A stretch of 64,000 nucleotides of DNA from Solenopsis invicta. Taxonomy: Eukaryota > Arthropoda > Insecta > Hymenoptera > Formicidae. The notes under the pieces are model-generated. The model saw only the letters and a program-made list of their open reading frames with translations. It was not told where the DNA came from and made no database searches. The position numbers and the translations under genes are program-made. The stretch lies in contig NC_052665.1 of assembly GCF_016802725.1 (NCBI RefSeq), forward strand, positions 9,238,001-9,302,000, written 5' to 3'. Of the stretch, positions 12,769-26,232 are shown piece by piece; positions within the stretch are counted from its first letter, which is position 1; each line of letters begins with the position of its first letter.

Positions 12769-13049
12769 GACACGAAGGGGAGCAGAGAGGGAAGGGGCAG
12801 GTAGAGAGGCAGTTAGCGAGGAACGAAAGCTAAGATCGACCAAGGAACGGTTCAGCGGACGAAGCGGTAATCTAGCTCGTCATTACTCCTGGCAGTGTTT
12901 TTATCAGTCTCGCGATAACATCCGGCGTGTTCTCTCGCGAGGAAGCAAAGAGAAATCCCTCCTTCTTTCTTCTACGCTGACCTGTTCTTCCCTCGGTCAA
13001 TTCCTCTTCCCTGTATCGCGCACATCATCGTTTTGAAATTCGTGCGGTT

Positions 13050-13102
13050 CTTTTTCTCTCTTTCTCTCTCTCTCTCTCACTCTCTCTCTCTCTCTCTCTT
13101 TC
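13050..13102. repeat. CT/GA-rich microsatellite upstream of the coding exon
   Basis: About 50 bases of CT repeats, GAGA on the gene strand, lie roughly 400 bases upstream of the ATG. GAGA tracts near insect promoters can bind GAGA factor (known for that protein family). Similar tracts occur elsewhere in this window away from any gene, so a regulatory role here is only inference. Confidence 0.8.
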
Positions 13103-16100
13103 GTCGAAAAGCCCCGCCACATGGGCTACATCCTCGTCGTTACCGGATGTCTCTCGCTATCGTACGCGGTGTCTATAGGTGGTATGAAATCTGTAACAGA
13201 AAGTAGGAACAGGGTAGGGAACGGCAACTCAAAAGAAAAATGGCTACGATGAAACGGAGCGTCGGCCGATGACGCTCCGTAAAAAATTAAAGTGCTCGAT
13301 GAGGTGAATCGGGAGGGCGACGTTATGTACAAGACAAGGAGCGAATGATCCCGTTGTCGCGTGAAATGTGGGTGAACGCGACGGTACGATGATTATTTCT
13401 AAGAAGTTGGCTGTCGAAACTCAGGCGAGGGGCAGGAGGAATCGCGCAAGTTGATTTGTCGGGGGGATCGGCGAAAGTTGAAGGTCGTATTACGGCCGGT
13501 GTGGTGTGTCGAGGCATGATATCGGGATATCTACCGAGGTGTTTTCTATGAAAGTTCACCGCGTTTCTACGACAATGTGCGAACAGCGAGGTGGAACGTG
13601 CGTTCTTTTCTCGGAAATATGAGCGGAGTTCTAAGCAGAAATATCGCGCTTAGGTACGATCTATGTGTGATTAATGTGCGATTCAGAGATAAATTTAACG
13701 TTGATGTAAGGTGTATTGAAATCGAGTAAAATTATTACGAGTAACATGTTGTTGCAACGAAAACTTCTTGAGAGATATTTAAATAAACAGACGTAAACAA
13801 GCACGGGTATTCTAAACACACGTGCTTGTTTAAGCTGCTTATCCCCGAATTTATACATACGTCGCTAAGTATGCTTAACTCGACGTATCTTGCGCACAAA
13901 CTATGACAAAGTACATTGCAAACATAGTTCTGTTTCTCGCGGTCACTAAAATATGATGTTAAGAAATTAGATGTAAATGTGAGGGTAGATGTGAATAGAA
14001 CTACAGAATTAGAGCATATCGCGTCCGGATGCAAATACGATGTTTGTTGCTGTTTGATTATACACTGTGCGAAGTCGAGTTGTAATGCTGCTTGAAATCG
14101 CAACAGGGCGTGACGAATGTAATGATAACAGAATTTTTACAGAAGCATCGCGCTAATGAAACATGAGTTAATGAAACAAATCGTAAGTCATGTCTCGGTA
14201 CAATGAGTACAAAAAAACCAATATGATGCATCGGCATGCTCCTCGATGTAGAATCAATAATGCAACCTATCAGAAAAAAGCTATAAAAGGGGGGGGGGAG
14301 AAAAGGGAGTCGATAATCGCAGAACTATCTTTTGGGCAAGGATGAGGGAGAGGAGAAACTTCAGAGTTGAAGGCATCCTCTTTTCAGTCCGTCGGGATTG
14401 ACACAGTTCTTTCCTAATTAACGTAAAACGCTGGACCATCGTCGTTGGCGCGATTAGCATTCGAAAGAACGTCAGGCGACTGGCTAAGAGAGATCTGGCG
14501 TGTTTGACGGCGCCGCAAACTGTGCTGTTGTTTAAAAATTGATTTAAAGTAAGGAATAAAGTAGCGCAAAACTTTCGTGCTTCATTAAACGAGGATGATG
14601 TCAAAAAGTATCGGCCAAGTTGCTGGAGACAAATATTAAGAAGACGCGGGAGAATTGCATTATCATCGTGACACTTGAGTTAATCTCGTGTGTTAATTGA
14701 GTTTCTTGCGAGACGCTGCATTAGCTTTCTCGATGCGTCGTGTCGTCACACGAGAGATTTGCTCGTGTTGCAAGTATTAAGCAATTATCCGCGTTGAAAT
14801 AATGATACGTAGGACATCCGGCGGCTCCGCGTCAGGCTATAGGTACGACGCGACGACGCGATCGAAACGGAATCCGCTCGCTCGCTCGCGCTGATTGTGC
14901 GCTCTATACGAAAGAAGTTACACACCGCTCCACACCAGGATTTCTTTGGCTTTGCAGGCAACGGTCTATCGCGGCCGTTTACTACGTCGTCCGCACGTAT
15001 GTAGGTGCGCAAAACAGTGAAAGGTTTTTCAAGGCGGGAAAGCAAGTGACACCTACACATCGACACGACGACGACGACGACGACGGCGGCGGGGTGCGAC
15101 GGGCGGGGTTGCGACGTACGCGATGCGAAAAGGCAAGGCCGCCGTCCGCGCGGATAAAAGTTCGCGCGCGCGGTTTCTTACGAAACCGATCCCAAGCCGT
15201 TTGTCGCAATAATAATGACGCGTAATGGAATAGTCGCGGATCGCGCGCAAAGACCATCAATTTCACGCGCTGCCAATTAGATATCCGATATTTACCGGCC
15301 GATCGCTCGATTTTCCGCGCGCTATTATCCGATCGTCTCGAAGCGAGCTCGTGTTCGTGCCGCTCGCCTCTCCTTCCTTTCCTTTCGACGCAATCTCTCT
15401 GTCCTTGAGATCGACATTTCTCGAGCAGCTCACCTATCGCATCGCGTATTTTTTATTCTTTTTATTTATTTATTTTTTCCCAAGCACGCGTAATGTAAGT
15501 TATTTCGACGATTGCGGCGCCTATATACGCCATCGTCACGTAATAAACTCTCGTATTTATTCGCGCGAGGCCTGGTTCCTCGCGGGAGCCGATTCGCGAT
15601 ATTTATATGCGCCGTTACATTCTTAGATACGACGCACCGCGGCTTAAGTTTAAATCGCATTTTACGGCCAGCGCTCTTTGGCGGATGCAAAACGACGGCC
15701 GGTTCGCGCTCTCGTTGCGAACGCGCGAACGTTCACGCGCGCGGTACACGAAAGCGCCAGTCAATTAGCTCGACGATTTGACCGTGTCGTTGCTAAGCAA
15801 GCGATATGCATCATCCTAGAAAATTGCGGGCCGAATAGCATTCAGGGCATAAAGTCGACAGTCATTGCGCGCGGGATGTATCCTAATTAGAATAAAAGCC
15901 ACGAGTTTCAACCGACGAAGGTACTTGAGCGTACACTGACGTAGACGTCGACTCTTTTATCTCTGGAATGTAATAAAATTACAGTTCAGCGGCTCATTAC
16001 GTCATAAGTATTTTATCTCGACCATTCTTAATGCTTGAAAACCGCTAATGGCCAGAAACGGTAACGGCCCATCAAATTTCCACTAGGAAAAACTCGATAT

Positions 16101-18050
16101 TAAAGCTATGCCGTCGAAGAATCCGTGACAGAAAATCTCATACGTTAAATGGAATACCGCGTGCACGCGTGCGGTATTGATCAATCGCCGTGTACGTAGA
16201 TCCAGCGAAACTCTCTCACCTCGCATTGTTCGCGGCGAGACGGCGACTTCGCGCGCAACGCAGAGACGCGGGAGAACGCAGAGACGTAATCCGCCGCTCG
16301 CATTTGCGCTCTGGATACCGCGAGTCAACCTGGTTAACGTAATTGGCCGGAATCTTCGGCCGTAACTAATTGCAGGCCCGGTATATAATAAGCGCGCTCG
16401 GGCGCGGCGCCGCGGCTTGCCCAAGATTCGTTGCGAAGGAAATTTGAAAGCTCTTCCTCCGGGGCCCCCGGATTAGGTTTTGAAAAGCGAGCGGATTGCG
16501 CGACAGGAAAAAACACACATATAGTATGACGGACAGTCTCGCCGCGGAGACTCGCAACGATTCGCCCGATTCCCGCTTTCACAGACGAATCACCGTCGCG
16601 TCCGTAGAAAATGAGAACGCAACGCGCGAGACGGGACAGGTAGAAAAATACGAGCTCCGAGATAAAGGAGAAATTAAATAGGTAGTTATTCATCTTAATC
16701 GAGGCTTGATCGTTAACAATCAACTTGATATATCTTTAGAATGTACTATCCTTGTAACGGAGAAAGGATCGCAAGCGATCAGTCACGATGCAACAACGCG
16801 CTATTAAAATGTATGTTCACTCCGTTATCTTCGTCTTTTTCTTTTTTCTCTTTTATTTTCTTAACGTGCAATTAAGTCGGGAATTACTTATCGGTGAGTC
16901 AGTTAGCTTTTAGCCGTCGAATGAGGAGGAGATGCTCGAGCGTGCTGCTAATGTGCTGTGCGGTTCGGTCTAATTCAATCCGAGGATTTCCGACTTACGA
17001 CAGCTTTGACATCGTCGACGTCCGTGCTTGCACGGCGACGGCCGCTCGGCAGTATTGCGCAGTCGGGTATAATTCGCAGCATGATTTATTGAACGGAAGA
17101 GATTTCCGCGTTTCGCGCGGCGAGCCGCGGAGTCGCGAGCGCGGAGCGAGCCACGTTCGCAGCACGTGGACGCGAGCTGCAAACCACGTTTGTCAATTTC
17201 CACGCGGTGGTTATGACATGTCGATTTCGCGCGCGCACGCGAGAATTGTTTCCCTTTTATGATGATATGATATATACGGAGACACGCCTGAGACTCATTC
17301 CTTCTCGTTGCGCAATTCGATTCCGTCACACTCCTGTAATTTCTCTAACTATCGCGCGCGCGGCTTCTCCTCGCCGTTTCTCAAACAGGCGTTTTTTCGC
17401 AATAAATAAGATCGTCTGTTAGTAACAGTCGAAGGGATTCCAGAGATAGCTTATTATAGCCATAATCAAAACTGTCTCTCCTCGCTGTACAATAACGAAT
17501 CTCTTCGATTGATCAGTAGAGGTATAAAAACGTCCTCTTGGTCCTCGAGACGATGTGAATTAAGAGCGTAAAAATGTCGCATATTATATATATCGGAATA
17601 TCATCCAAGCGGTACACGCGAGACTCTCGTTTATAGCGGCGATATGGAAAAGGAGGGAAAGAAGGAGGGCCACTTCGACGAATCGTCGAGCAATCGTTAA
17701 AGAAATACGTTTCCGCGTCGTCGAGACACTGACAGGCACATAAAATACGGCAATAAATGTCCGTCCGAATATGGCTCGATAAGCGGAAGCGCGTCAGTGA
17801 AACCCGAAGGGGCGGAATGGAGTGGAAGATGAAGGAAGTCGCGAATATCGCTACGACGCGGCATACGTTGACCTCCCAGCTGTGCGACCCTTCGTTTCGT
17901 CCATCAAGTTCTTGACGCGAGTCTATCGTCTTTCAAGCGCGGTCTGATACATCCGGAAAACAAATACCTTTAATTTCAGAATTTCCCAATGATCCCTTCG
18001 AGTGAGAGTCACGATTGGAAGTATACACCATTGAATGTCAATAAGCATTT
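13103..18050. other. Non-coding, CpG-rich unique DNA
   Basis: Upstream flank of the minus-strand coding exon. CpG-dense segments lie at 14.8-15.8 and 16.1-17.3 kb, with a short CGA/CGG triplet run at 15066-15093. No frame shows domain-like sequence. It may contain distal regulatory DNA or 5' non-coding exons of the gene, but I cannot point to specific ones. Confidence 0.5.
15066..15093. repeat. (CGA)n(CGG)n triplet repeat
   Basis: A short CGA run passing into CGG. Confidence 0.85.
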
Positions 18051-18051
18051 T

Positions 18052-18415
18052 ACAAGAAAATCCACAGAAGTATTCCTTTGCGATTTTAATGAGCTTTTAA
18101 TATGTAGTCTGGGTCAAAATAAGGAGCACAATTAAATTAAAAAGAGCAAAATTAAAAACAAATAAAAAGATTTTTTATCACTATTATGAAGTGAAACACG
18201 TCAATCCATTCAACTTTCATGTAGAACGTTTTTTCTATGTTATAGTTTTTTGCTTGTAAAGAAAAAAAACCCAATTTTCTTCAAAAAGATGTTTTACCCT
18301 CTAAAAGTGAGTTAGGCCATGTATAAAAAAATATATGTCCCTTATCTTGATCTAGACTACAACATATTAAAAGCTCATTAAAATCGGAGGGAAAGTCTTC
18401 TGTGGGTTTCCTTGT
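18052..18415. mobile_element. Fold-back MITE-like element with ~75-bp terminal inverted repeats
   Basis: The left arm (18052 to about 18126, starting ACAAGAAAATCC) and right arm (about 18338-18415, ending GGGTTTCCTTGT) are inverted copies over about 75 bases, including an exactly matching core TTTTAATGAGCTTTTAATAT. The middle is AT-rich with no open frame. TA precedes the left CAAG (18051-18052) and TTA follows the right CTTG, which loosely fits a TA-target element. The class is inferred. Confidence 0.75.
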
Positions 18416-21400
18416 TAGTCGTGCGTTTTACCGTTTATCCTATCATCCTAACTCATCGTTTAACAGACATGTAAAGACATCTCGCAAAAATTTTGCATGG
18501 GTTCGTAAAACTTCGTAGCGAGCGAACGATAATTGCATCAGTACACTGGGATAATTAGGAACAATAAAGATAACCAGCACGGAAAGCCGTAATAGGTGAG
18601 GTAGAAGAACCGAGGAACAAGCGAGCACGATAACAACAACGAAAATGAAAACAAAAACGACAACGACGACGACAATGACGGGGAATTGGCCGAAGAAAAG
18701 AGGAAAAAGGGCGAGCTTAGTGGCACATCTACGAAAAATCCATACGCAGGGACATCCCTTGTCGTTGGGACAATAGTTACATCGGTCACGCGATGAGCGG
18801 GAATTCCCGCGAACGTGACACGAGCAGTTGCCGCTATTGCCGAGAGTTGTTCGAGAATAGGAGACGCTTTCGGCGAACAATACGCTATTCAGCCGATAGT
18901 TACGTCGAGATGATGATGAGCGTCATAATAGAGGCGCAAGAGTCGGTGTCGCTGGATTATCAACAAAGGACAGAGAAGCCGAAGTAATTGTATCATTTAA
19001 TTAAAATGTTACGTACAATTCATCATTAGAATGAACTGCGAATTAAATTCGCTCTAAAAATGGAAGTGTGATTTTGACACCAATGGTGCGGATTTACCAA
19101 CATTCAGTTTATATAAACATCAACGGCGAGAATTATATAAACATATTTTAGAATGTTTAAATAAAACAAAAACAGGGGAAAGTTACTGAATGCGTACTGG
19201 TTTCCTAAAGCGTAATTCAATGTTTTACATTTTTTTATATTAATACTTTTCAATACTTTTTAATATTTTATATTTTTATTACGTATAAGCAATCCTTAAT
19301 GACAGAATTCAAAATAAATAAGAAATAAGTAATATAGACAAAAATTTAACAAGTTTTAGTTTGTTTTGTACATGTTATCAGCATTTTAGAAAATTATTTA
19401 CATCTAGTGTAAATCTTTCGTCAATTTATATAGCTTATAATAACATAATTATGCAATTTTATTTTCAATTATTATATTTTCATAAAAGAAGGCTTTTTGC
19501 AGAATATTTTACATTCATTGCATATACATATTTACAATAAAAATTAAATAAAAATTAAATCGATATTTTATAAACTCCATCAAGTTTCCTAATTCATATT
19601 ACTACAAATGTTACTGTAAAGAAATGATACTAATGTAATATTGATAAGCGATAATAGTAAAACTAGTAATTACTATGAATAAAAATTTATCAATTACAAA
19701 AATTAATTCAAGCCAGTTTTATTACCTTTTCATTGGTTATTTATTAATTATTAAATAATTGATCGCTTTATCGATGGCTTATTAATAAAATAAATATTAG
19801 TCAATGGTTTCTGTATTTTTAATTACTTTAATTCATAAATTCGATATTTTCAAAGACAATACGATTTAGGACCATAGGTACCCTTTGAACGACTGGTTTT
19901 CTAAATCACATTTTTCGCAGCATGTTACAGAAAAGCTTGTAACAAATTAATTTGTTATTACTGAATTACTGAAAGGTTTAACGCGAAATAATAGATGACT
20001 GAAACAAGATGATAAACTACAAGTTCAAACTTTGATTTTCATCCAAAGCAATACAAAATGCAAAATATAATAAAAAAACAGCTGAAGCACACATTTAGAA
20101 ACTTTCTCTTGTATAAAAACAGTTAGTACGAAAGCCAACGTTAAAATTCAATATGCGAAATAAAAATGTATGTGCGCTATATCTTTGAATGTAAGAAGAT
20201 AAAATAGAATTTTCCGTCTGCGTTAGAAGTAAACCGCTTAAAAGATCTTCCGACAAAGAGCTATACAATTCCGTAATAACACTGTGGGAAAGAGTCTCGC
20301 TCATGAGGCTGAGTACACGACACTGAGTTGGCACACGTTTACCCTAGTAAACGCAATGTAGGCTGCAGTACCGGGCGTCATCAAGCTAATTACGAACGGC
20401 GAAACGTACGGTAACTTTTAATTCCTGAATTACGTATGTGGCCGACACCCAATTAGAGGAACGCCGCGTATCAGAGAGGGGGAGGCGGGGGCGACGAGGA
20501 AGCGAGGTGTACATACGCGCGCATAATCGCTATTAAGATTTCAGCGGCAACAGCACCTGAGATAAAATTAGGCAAGACGTCGCACCTGATAGTTCCGCGG
20601 TGAGAAAACTCGGACCTGATTTTCTCAAGAATTTAAGTTTCTCGATCTCTACCTTCCTCCACTCGCTCGTTCGCATCTCTCGTCCGGATAATTAGCCGGG
20701 ACATTAACGAGCGAGAGAGAAATTAAAGGGCGTTAATGCGATAGATCGTAAAGCGCAATTAGCATATTGCGACGGCGCGTAACAGTCATCGGCTGCAGTA
20801 ATTAACAGAGTCATCGTCGCGAGCGAGACGGCGAAGCCGCATCGCGCGAGCGGAAAAATGAAGTCGGTCTATCCGATCGCGAGTTCACGCGATTATCCCG
20901 AAGAGCTAGAGATTAGAAGTGACTGATTACTTGGAACACACATTCCCTTAATTAGCGCCCGCCCGTCGCGATGTGGACACCTCCCGCCCGTAATTATAGC
21001 GCGCGCATATACTCTCTTATATATACTCATTGTCCGTTTGCGCTCGAGCTATGTCGATGAAACGCGCGCGGTTTCGAACCGACCCTCTGACGGCTGTATT
21101 AGACCATCGGTTTCGGCATTCCGCAACATGTCGCCGTCGACGATAATCGCGGAAAAGTAATGCAATTTCGTACATTCTGGATAATCGGAACTATGTACAC
21201 AGGCGTCACCATAGATTCGCCGCTTTGTCGAGCAAGTTTCGAATATCAGCACGATTCCAGGCGTCTCTGGTCGCGACAGTAATCTAAATTTCTGTCCATT
21301 TCGACGTATAATGGGTGGCATTCCGTCGACATCGCCGGTGGATTAACTTCTACAAATCACCGTGCGCTTTTCAGCGCACGGGCTCCATTCAGACGTCCGG

Positions 21401-21775
21401 GTAGGACAGGAGCGCGGTAACGCAATTAAGCGGTAATCACGCGAGTCGCCGCGAGTGCACGCGCGGCAAATACTTTTACAATACCTCGAGAGCGATCCGC
21501 ACTCTCGTCTAATGGATTTTCAACTGTGCATTGGCGTACTTTGACCTCGTCGGCCAGCGGCCCTGCGCCATCGCAACCACCGCCGCCGAGCTCCCTTTCC
21601 GTCCGCAGCCCCCGCGGTACCACCCATTCACCCTCCGAGCTACCCGGGGTAGACGTCCTCGGAGCAAGAGAAAAATAATTGGCGCTCGCGAAATCGATAC
21701 CGCGGCAGCACGTGTGTATCACGTGTATGTATCTCGGCGACGGACGCCGCGTGCGCCTCCAGAAATCCGATCGAG
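18416..21775. other. Non-coding; AT-rich 19.0-20.3 kb, CpG-rich 20.4-21.8 kb
   Basis: No supported gene. The AT-rich part holds only short frames. The CpG-rich part gives overlapping random frames on both strands. Confidence 0.5.
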
Positions 21776-21816
21776 CGAATCGCGGTGTAACGTTACAATT
21801 GTTACACCGCGATTCG
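21776..21816. repeat. Perfect 16-bp inverted repeat (hairpin)
   Basis: CGAATCGCGGTGTAAC (21776-21791) is repeated exactly in inverse orientation at 21801-21816, with a 9-base loop. It is GC-rich, unlike the AT-rich MITEs. It could be a small RNA hairpin, a protein-binding palindrome or a remnant of a short duplication. The sequence does not decide between these. Confidence 0.85.
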
Positions 21817-22286
21817 ATATGCGTACGGCTGATTGTGCGTAATACGCGATATCTCGCGAACTTCGATCGCCTTGACCGAATAACACAATAATCCAAAAAC
21901 AACGGTAATGAAGAAAGGAGAAATCACAAGTCACGTCGATCATATATCATTCGACTAGCGGTGTACAGACTTAAGTAGATAATTAAAAATTATTGCCGTG
22001 ATTATGTACTTCCTGCTCGGGAACATCGCCATCGATCACATCCGAAACTGCAATAAGACACGCGACGTTCTCGACTTACCGATTTAACGACGCTGCTCGA
22101 CGGCTGCCTGTCTTACGAAAATGTTAAATTTCCGGCGCAAAACGACGCGTTATTAACGATCATTATAACGAGATGTTAATGGCGTGCCGATCAAAAGTGC
22201 AAAGACGCTAATTCGCAAACGGCTTTTCGCGTTCGTTCTACGGACGTGCGCATCCCCGGAGCGCGCTTTCTCTCATGAATTGGAAG

Positions 22287-22309
22287 AAAAAAAAAAAAAA
22301 AAAAAAAAA
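22287..22309. repeat. Poly(A) tract
   Basis: About 23 consecutive A. No adjacent retroposed sequence or target-site duplication was recognised. Confidence 0.9.
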
Positions 22310-22780
22310 GAAGAGTAACGTGCGCTGTTAATACGGCTCGGCCATTAAGGCCGTCTTCGCGAGCAGCAAGCCGTGATGTTAGAAATCCCCGTAAGCAGAG
22401 CGTATACAGCCACCCGTTATAGAGCGAGCGCGCAAAATAAAAAGATCCGCGGCGATGTTTCGCGAATGAGGAAACCCTGCGAGGTGCCACGCGGAGCCAA
22501 AGGATCAACGTGAAAGTCTAACGATAGCGATTTCTGCGCAGTGAAAACGTTAATTATACAGTTATAATGATGAAGAAACATTAATTGAAAGAGATATTTA
22601 TGAAGGCTAATATAAATGCTAACAGAAAATATACTCACAGGATAGAAATATCGCACGCCCGGTGAGCCCGTCGGGATAATTAATTCTGTCGAAGTTTCTC
22701 GATGCCGATTACACCACGAAATTTTTTGATTCACGAAACTTTAATTACGACAACATGATTAACGCGTCCTTGCTTGTTGC

Positions 22781-22876
22781 GCTTCCTCTCGATACCCGAG
22801 TAACGTAACGTTACTCTCTCTCTCTCTCGCTTCCTCTCGATACCCGAGTAACGTAACGTTACTCTCTCTCTCTCTC
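22781..22876. repeat. Two-copy 48-bp tandem repeat with an internal CT run
   Basis: The unit starting GCTTCCTCTCGATACCCGAG and ending in (CT)n occurs twice back to back with a period of 48 bases. The copies are nearly identical, so the duplication is probably recent. Each copy contains the palindrome AACGTAACGTT-like core followed by the CT run. Confidence 0.9.
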
Positions 22877-24245
22877 ACTTGAATAACGTAAGAAGGGCGA
22901 CGGAACCTGTCTTGCGACAGCAGCGAGTTAGAATCGACGGTGGCATCGTCGTCTTTTGACACGCCACACGCGCACGCATTGTTCACGCACCTACGTGAGC
23001 GTAGAATTACGCGACGCGCGCGGGCGCATTTTTCTCGTCGCTGCGGGAGTCAGGATCCGGGTGCCTCTATCCTCGTGAACGAAGAGACGACTTTATAGTT
23101 TATATACAGCGGTTTACGATAATTGAACCCTAAGGCAAGGGTAAATAACGAGAGAATCGATTCGAATAAGGTAACTACTCAATATGGCTTACCTAAACTT
23201 TGCAATTTTTTTCTAATTTTTGCTGAGTCTAAAATTAAAACCTGATGGCCAGATTCAAAGTAGGAAACATTTCTAGACATTAATTTAAAATATTAACAGT
23301 TTCAAATATTTATGTAGGTGCAGTTTTTTTTAGCAAGATTTTTAAAAAAAGTGTCATTTAGACGATGTTGAGTACATATGTTACTTAATATAGCCTAATT
23401 ATTTTTTTTTACAAAGTGTTAAAAAACTAGATAATAAAGTGATCCAATTTACATTTAAAAGTTTATAAGTTTATTAACATGTTAACATATTAACATATAA
23501 GAGTATATCAAGAACTATTTTTGTTAACAATCCATGAAATAAATAATTGGCTTGTATTAACTTTTTCCCCCTTTTAAAACCATGGTTTATCGATGGAGTT
23601 TAGTAGGTGAATTAAAATGTATGATCTGAAGTAATAAAAGTACTGAAAAAAACATTACGATCGATCTGCATGTACTCATTATTGATCTAAACCAGATTAG
23701 TTCCACTATACTTTTCTTTCTTTAATTATAATTATAAACACGATGTTATGATGAAAAAATAAATTAAATACAGCGTTACATAAATATAATAATATGAACT
23801 GCGGAAATTCATAATCATCAGTTATAGAAAGCACTTTCTCACGAAATATTAAACCACGACGAACATAATAAGAAAAATTTTATGCACTATCAACAACAGA
23901 ATAGACAAACTGAGCAGTCAACTGTTGCAAACAAGTCACATTGACAGCCTGTACGATAGGGTAAATTAGAGTATTATGGTCATACGGAAATGGCCATAGT
24001 CTGTAATTTCTCCAGTAATTACTAAATAGTGCATTTTTATAGACATTCTGAAAGATAATCAATATTTACAGTATGTAATTTATATGTGTACATATTATTT
24101 TTCTTTAAATTATAGAAATCTGTTTTCTTTTTCTTTTTCCTACTTTAAAAGAATTATAATTGTTATGTTATTATTGCTATTATGTTATTATTAATATCAG
24201 ATTTTAATTTTCACATTACTATTGCAATATTATAATTATAACCAA

Positions 24246-24249
<4 letters not shown>

Positions 24250-24277
<28 letters not shown>
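24250..24277. repeat. (AT)n microsatellite
   Basis: About 14 AT units in AT-rich DNA. Confidence 0.95.
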
Positions 24278-24281
<4 letters not shown>

Positions 24282-24701
24282 CATCCATGTTTATACTAAA
24301 TATGTAAAATTATAAGTTTTATTTATTACTTTAGAAAATGTTACATTTATTTTTAACATAAAACCTGTATAGGCAACTGTCCCATAGTGCTATGACAATA
24401 TTTTCTTTAAAAGTTTGATAAGATGGCCAATGCATACGTTATAATATTTTAATCATATTAGATTTCTAATAAGTTTTACCGCTTTAAATTCAATAGTATC
24501 ATTAACTTTAAGATTCACTGAAGTAATATGTCAAACATTATTAAAAAATAACAAGAATAAAAATGTTTTTTGCATTTTAAAAAACTATGGTCATCTTCTC
24601 CGAGTTTACTCTGTATATATTTGTTCAATTCATCATATAACTATTTAAAAACAGTAGGCCATATTGGGTACTAGACCACAGGTTATACTTATTTATTACA
24701 G

Positions 24702-24858
24702 ATTTCAAGGAGGCTTTTGCGGCGAGATCGGGACTTTTGCGTATTGATAAACATCTGATCCATAATTCAGCTTTCTTGGATTGAGAGCATCATTCGACTT
24801 AAGTATCACATGCTGAAAGACGCAATAGTATCTCTGGATATCTAACATCTATCATCAA
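24702..24858 (+). other. Candidate non-coding or terminal exon (weak)
   Basis: The interval is preceded by an acceptor-like stretch (TTATACTTATTTATTACAG, ending 24701) and followed by GTGAGTAT, a good donor (24859). It is less AT-rich than its surroundings. All three frames contain a stop, so if real it is a UTR or lncRNA exon, or a final coding exon (the third frame reads 26 codons before a stop). It rests on splice-site appearance only. Confidence 0.2.
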
Positions 24859-26192
24859 GTGAGTATCTAATAAATGTAAAAGAAATGAAATTCTCTTTTA
24901 TACAGATACTAAGTAGGATTACAAATCGCGGAGCGTTAGAAAACTCGCGTGAAAACGCAAAATCGTTCGCTGGCTCGCGCGAGTTCTCTCGCGAAATGCG
25001 GCGCGACGGAGTAGATATGAAATCTCCCTTTCGCTCCGATATAATGATGCATCACGATAATACGTACGCCGCTCGGCGTACTATCGAAGAAGCGCGCACG
25101 CAACCGTGGCCGAATATGATATTCGACGGGGCTAATTATGCGTGCAACCACGGGAGAATGATACCGGTGAATGAAAGAAGCTGGAAGGCGGGCGGCAGAA
25201 CGGAGGAGGCGAAGGAGACAAAAAAAAATGGTGAAACCAGAAAACAAGAAGCGGACGAAGAGGAGAGAAGAGACACGTGCCGCGAGCGAGGAAAGCGTGA
25301 ACTTTTATATAATTAGCGGCTGCGCACGCCGGACTCATTAATTGCCGGCGCATCGCCGGTCATTAGAGCGGCGTGCATGCGCGCACCGATCCTTTGTTAC
25401 TGATTGGCGTGTTAATTATATCGCCGTCGATTTTAAATTCGCACGTTGCGCTCGCACGAGGCTCGTGACTGCCGTGGCACGAAACGCAGGCGAAAACGGT
25501 GCCTGTCAGCATTGGGAAATGAATATAGGAGAATCGCACGTGGTATCGTCTTCGTACACATTGGCCGTATCAAACATTAATAATACATTTTTATAATAAC
25601 TAGTTTTGAAATAATTTTTTTTCGAGAAAGTTACTTTTGTTACGAGAAAGTACATGCTAATAAAGTAGAAAAATTACGTTGTATCGTCGAAGCGTTTGTT
25701 TATCACGGTACAGCGTTTCGAAAAAAATTAGCAAATAATTATGCCGAGCGAAAGTGCCGAGGTGTGCGCGAGAGAATCGCGTTATCTCGCGCCGTTGCGA
25801 GTCGCTCGAGTGTTAAAGTGCGATGGCACAAGTGCGCGGCGCGGTAGACACGCCTCAATGAACGCGAGAGAATCGCGAAACTCTCGCGCGGAACACCCGC
25901 GGAATCGGCGGCGCGGCGGCTGTTGCTACACGAGGCGTCGCGTGGGCGAGACTTGTCAAACTAATATATGTAAGGTAGAGGAGCGAAGGAAGAGTTTCGC
26001 GGCGAGAGAATCGTTGTAACGTTGTAACGTTGTGTCGAACGAACGATGCAGGTGTGCGTGTGCGCAACCGGCGCGGCGTGGGTAGATTAGACGTGTACAC
26101 AGAAATTTCTCGCGGGTCTCCGTTCGTGCGCGTTCTGTATAAAAAAAAAAGAACGCGACTGCAGCAGAAATTCATAAGCTTCGTCCACTTAC

Positions 26193-26232
26193 CATCCGCT
26201 TCCGCGGAGACTTTTCCTCTCCGGCGTTCCAT
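26193..26232 (-). other. Candidate short first coding exon (weak)
   Basis: On the minus strand ATG (26232-26230) opens MERRRGKVSAEAD plus one base, then GTAAGTGG (from 26192), a good donor. The phase (one base left over) could join an acceptor AG just before GTGGCGACATG at the large exon. That acceptor lacks a pyrimidine tract, so the link is poor. GTAAGT hexamers are expected many times by chance in 64 kb. Confidence 0.12.
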
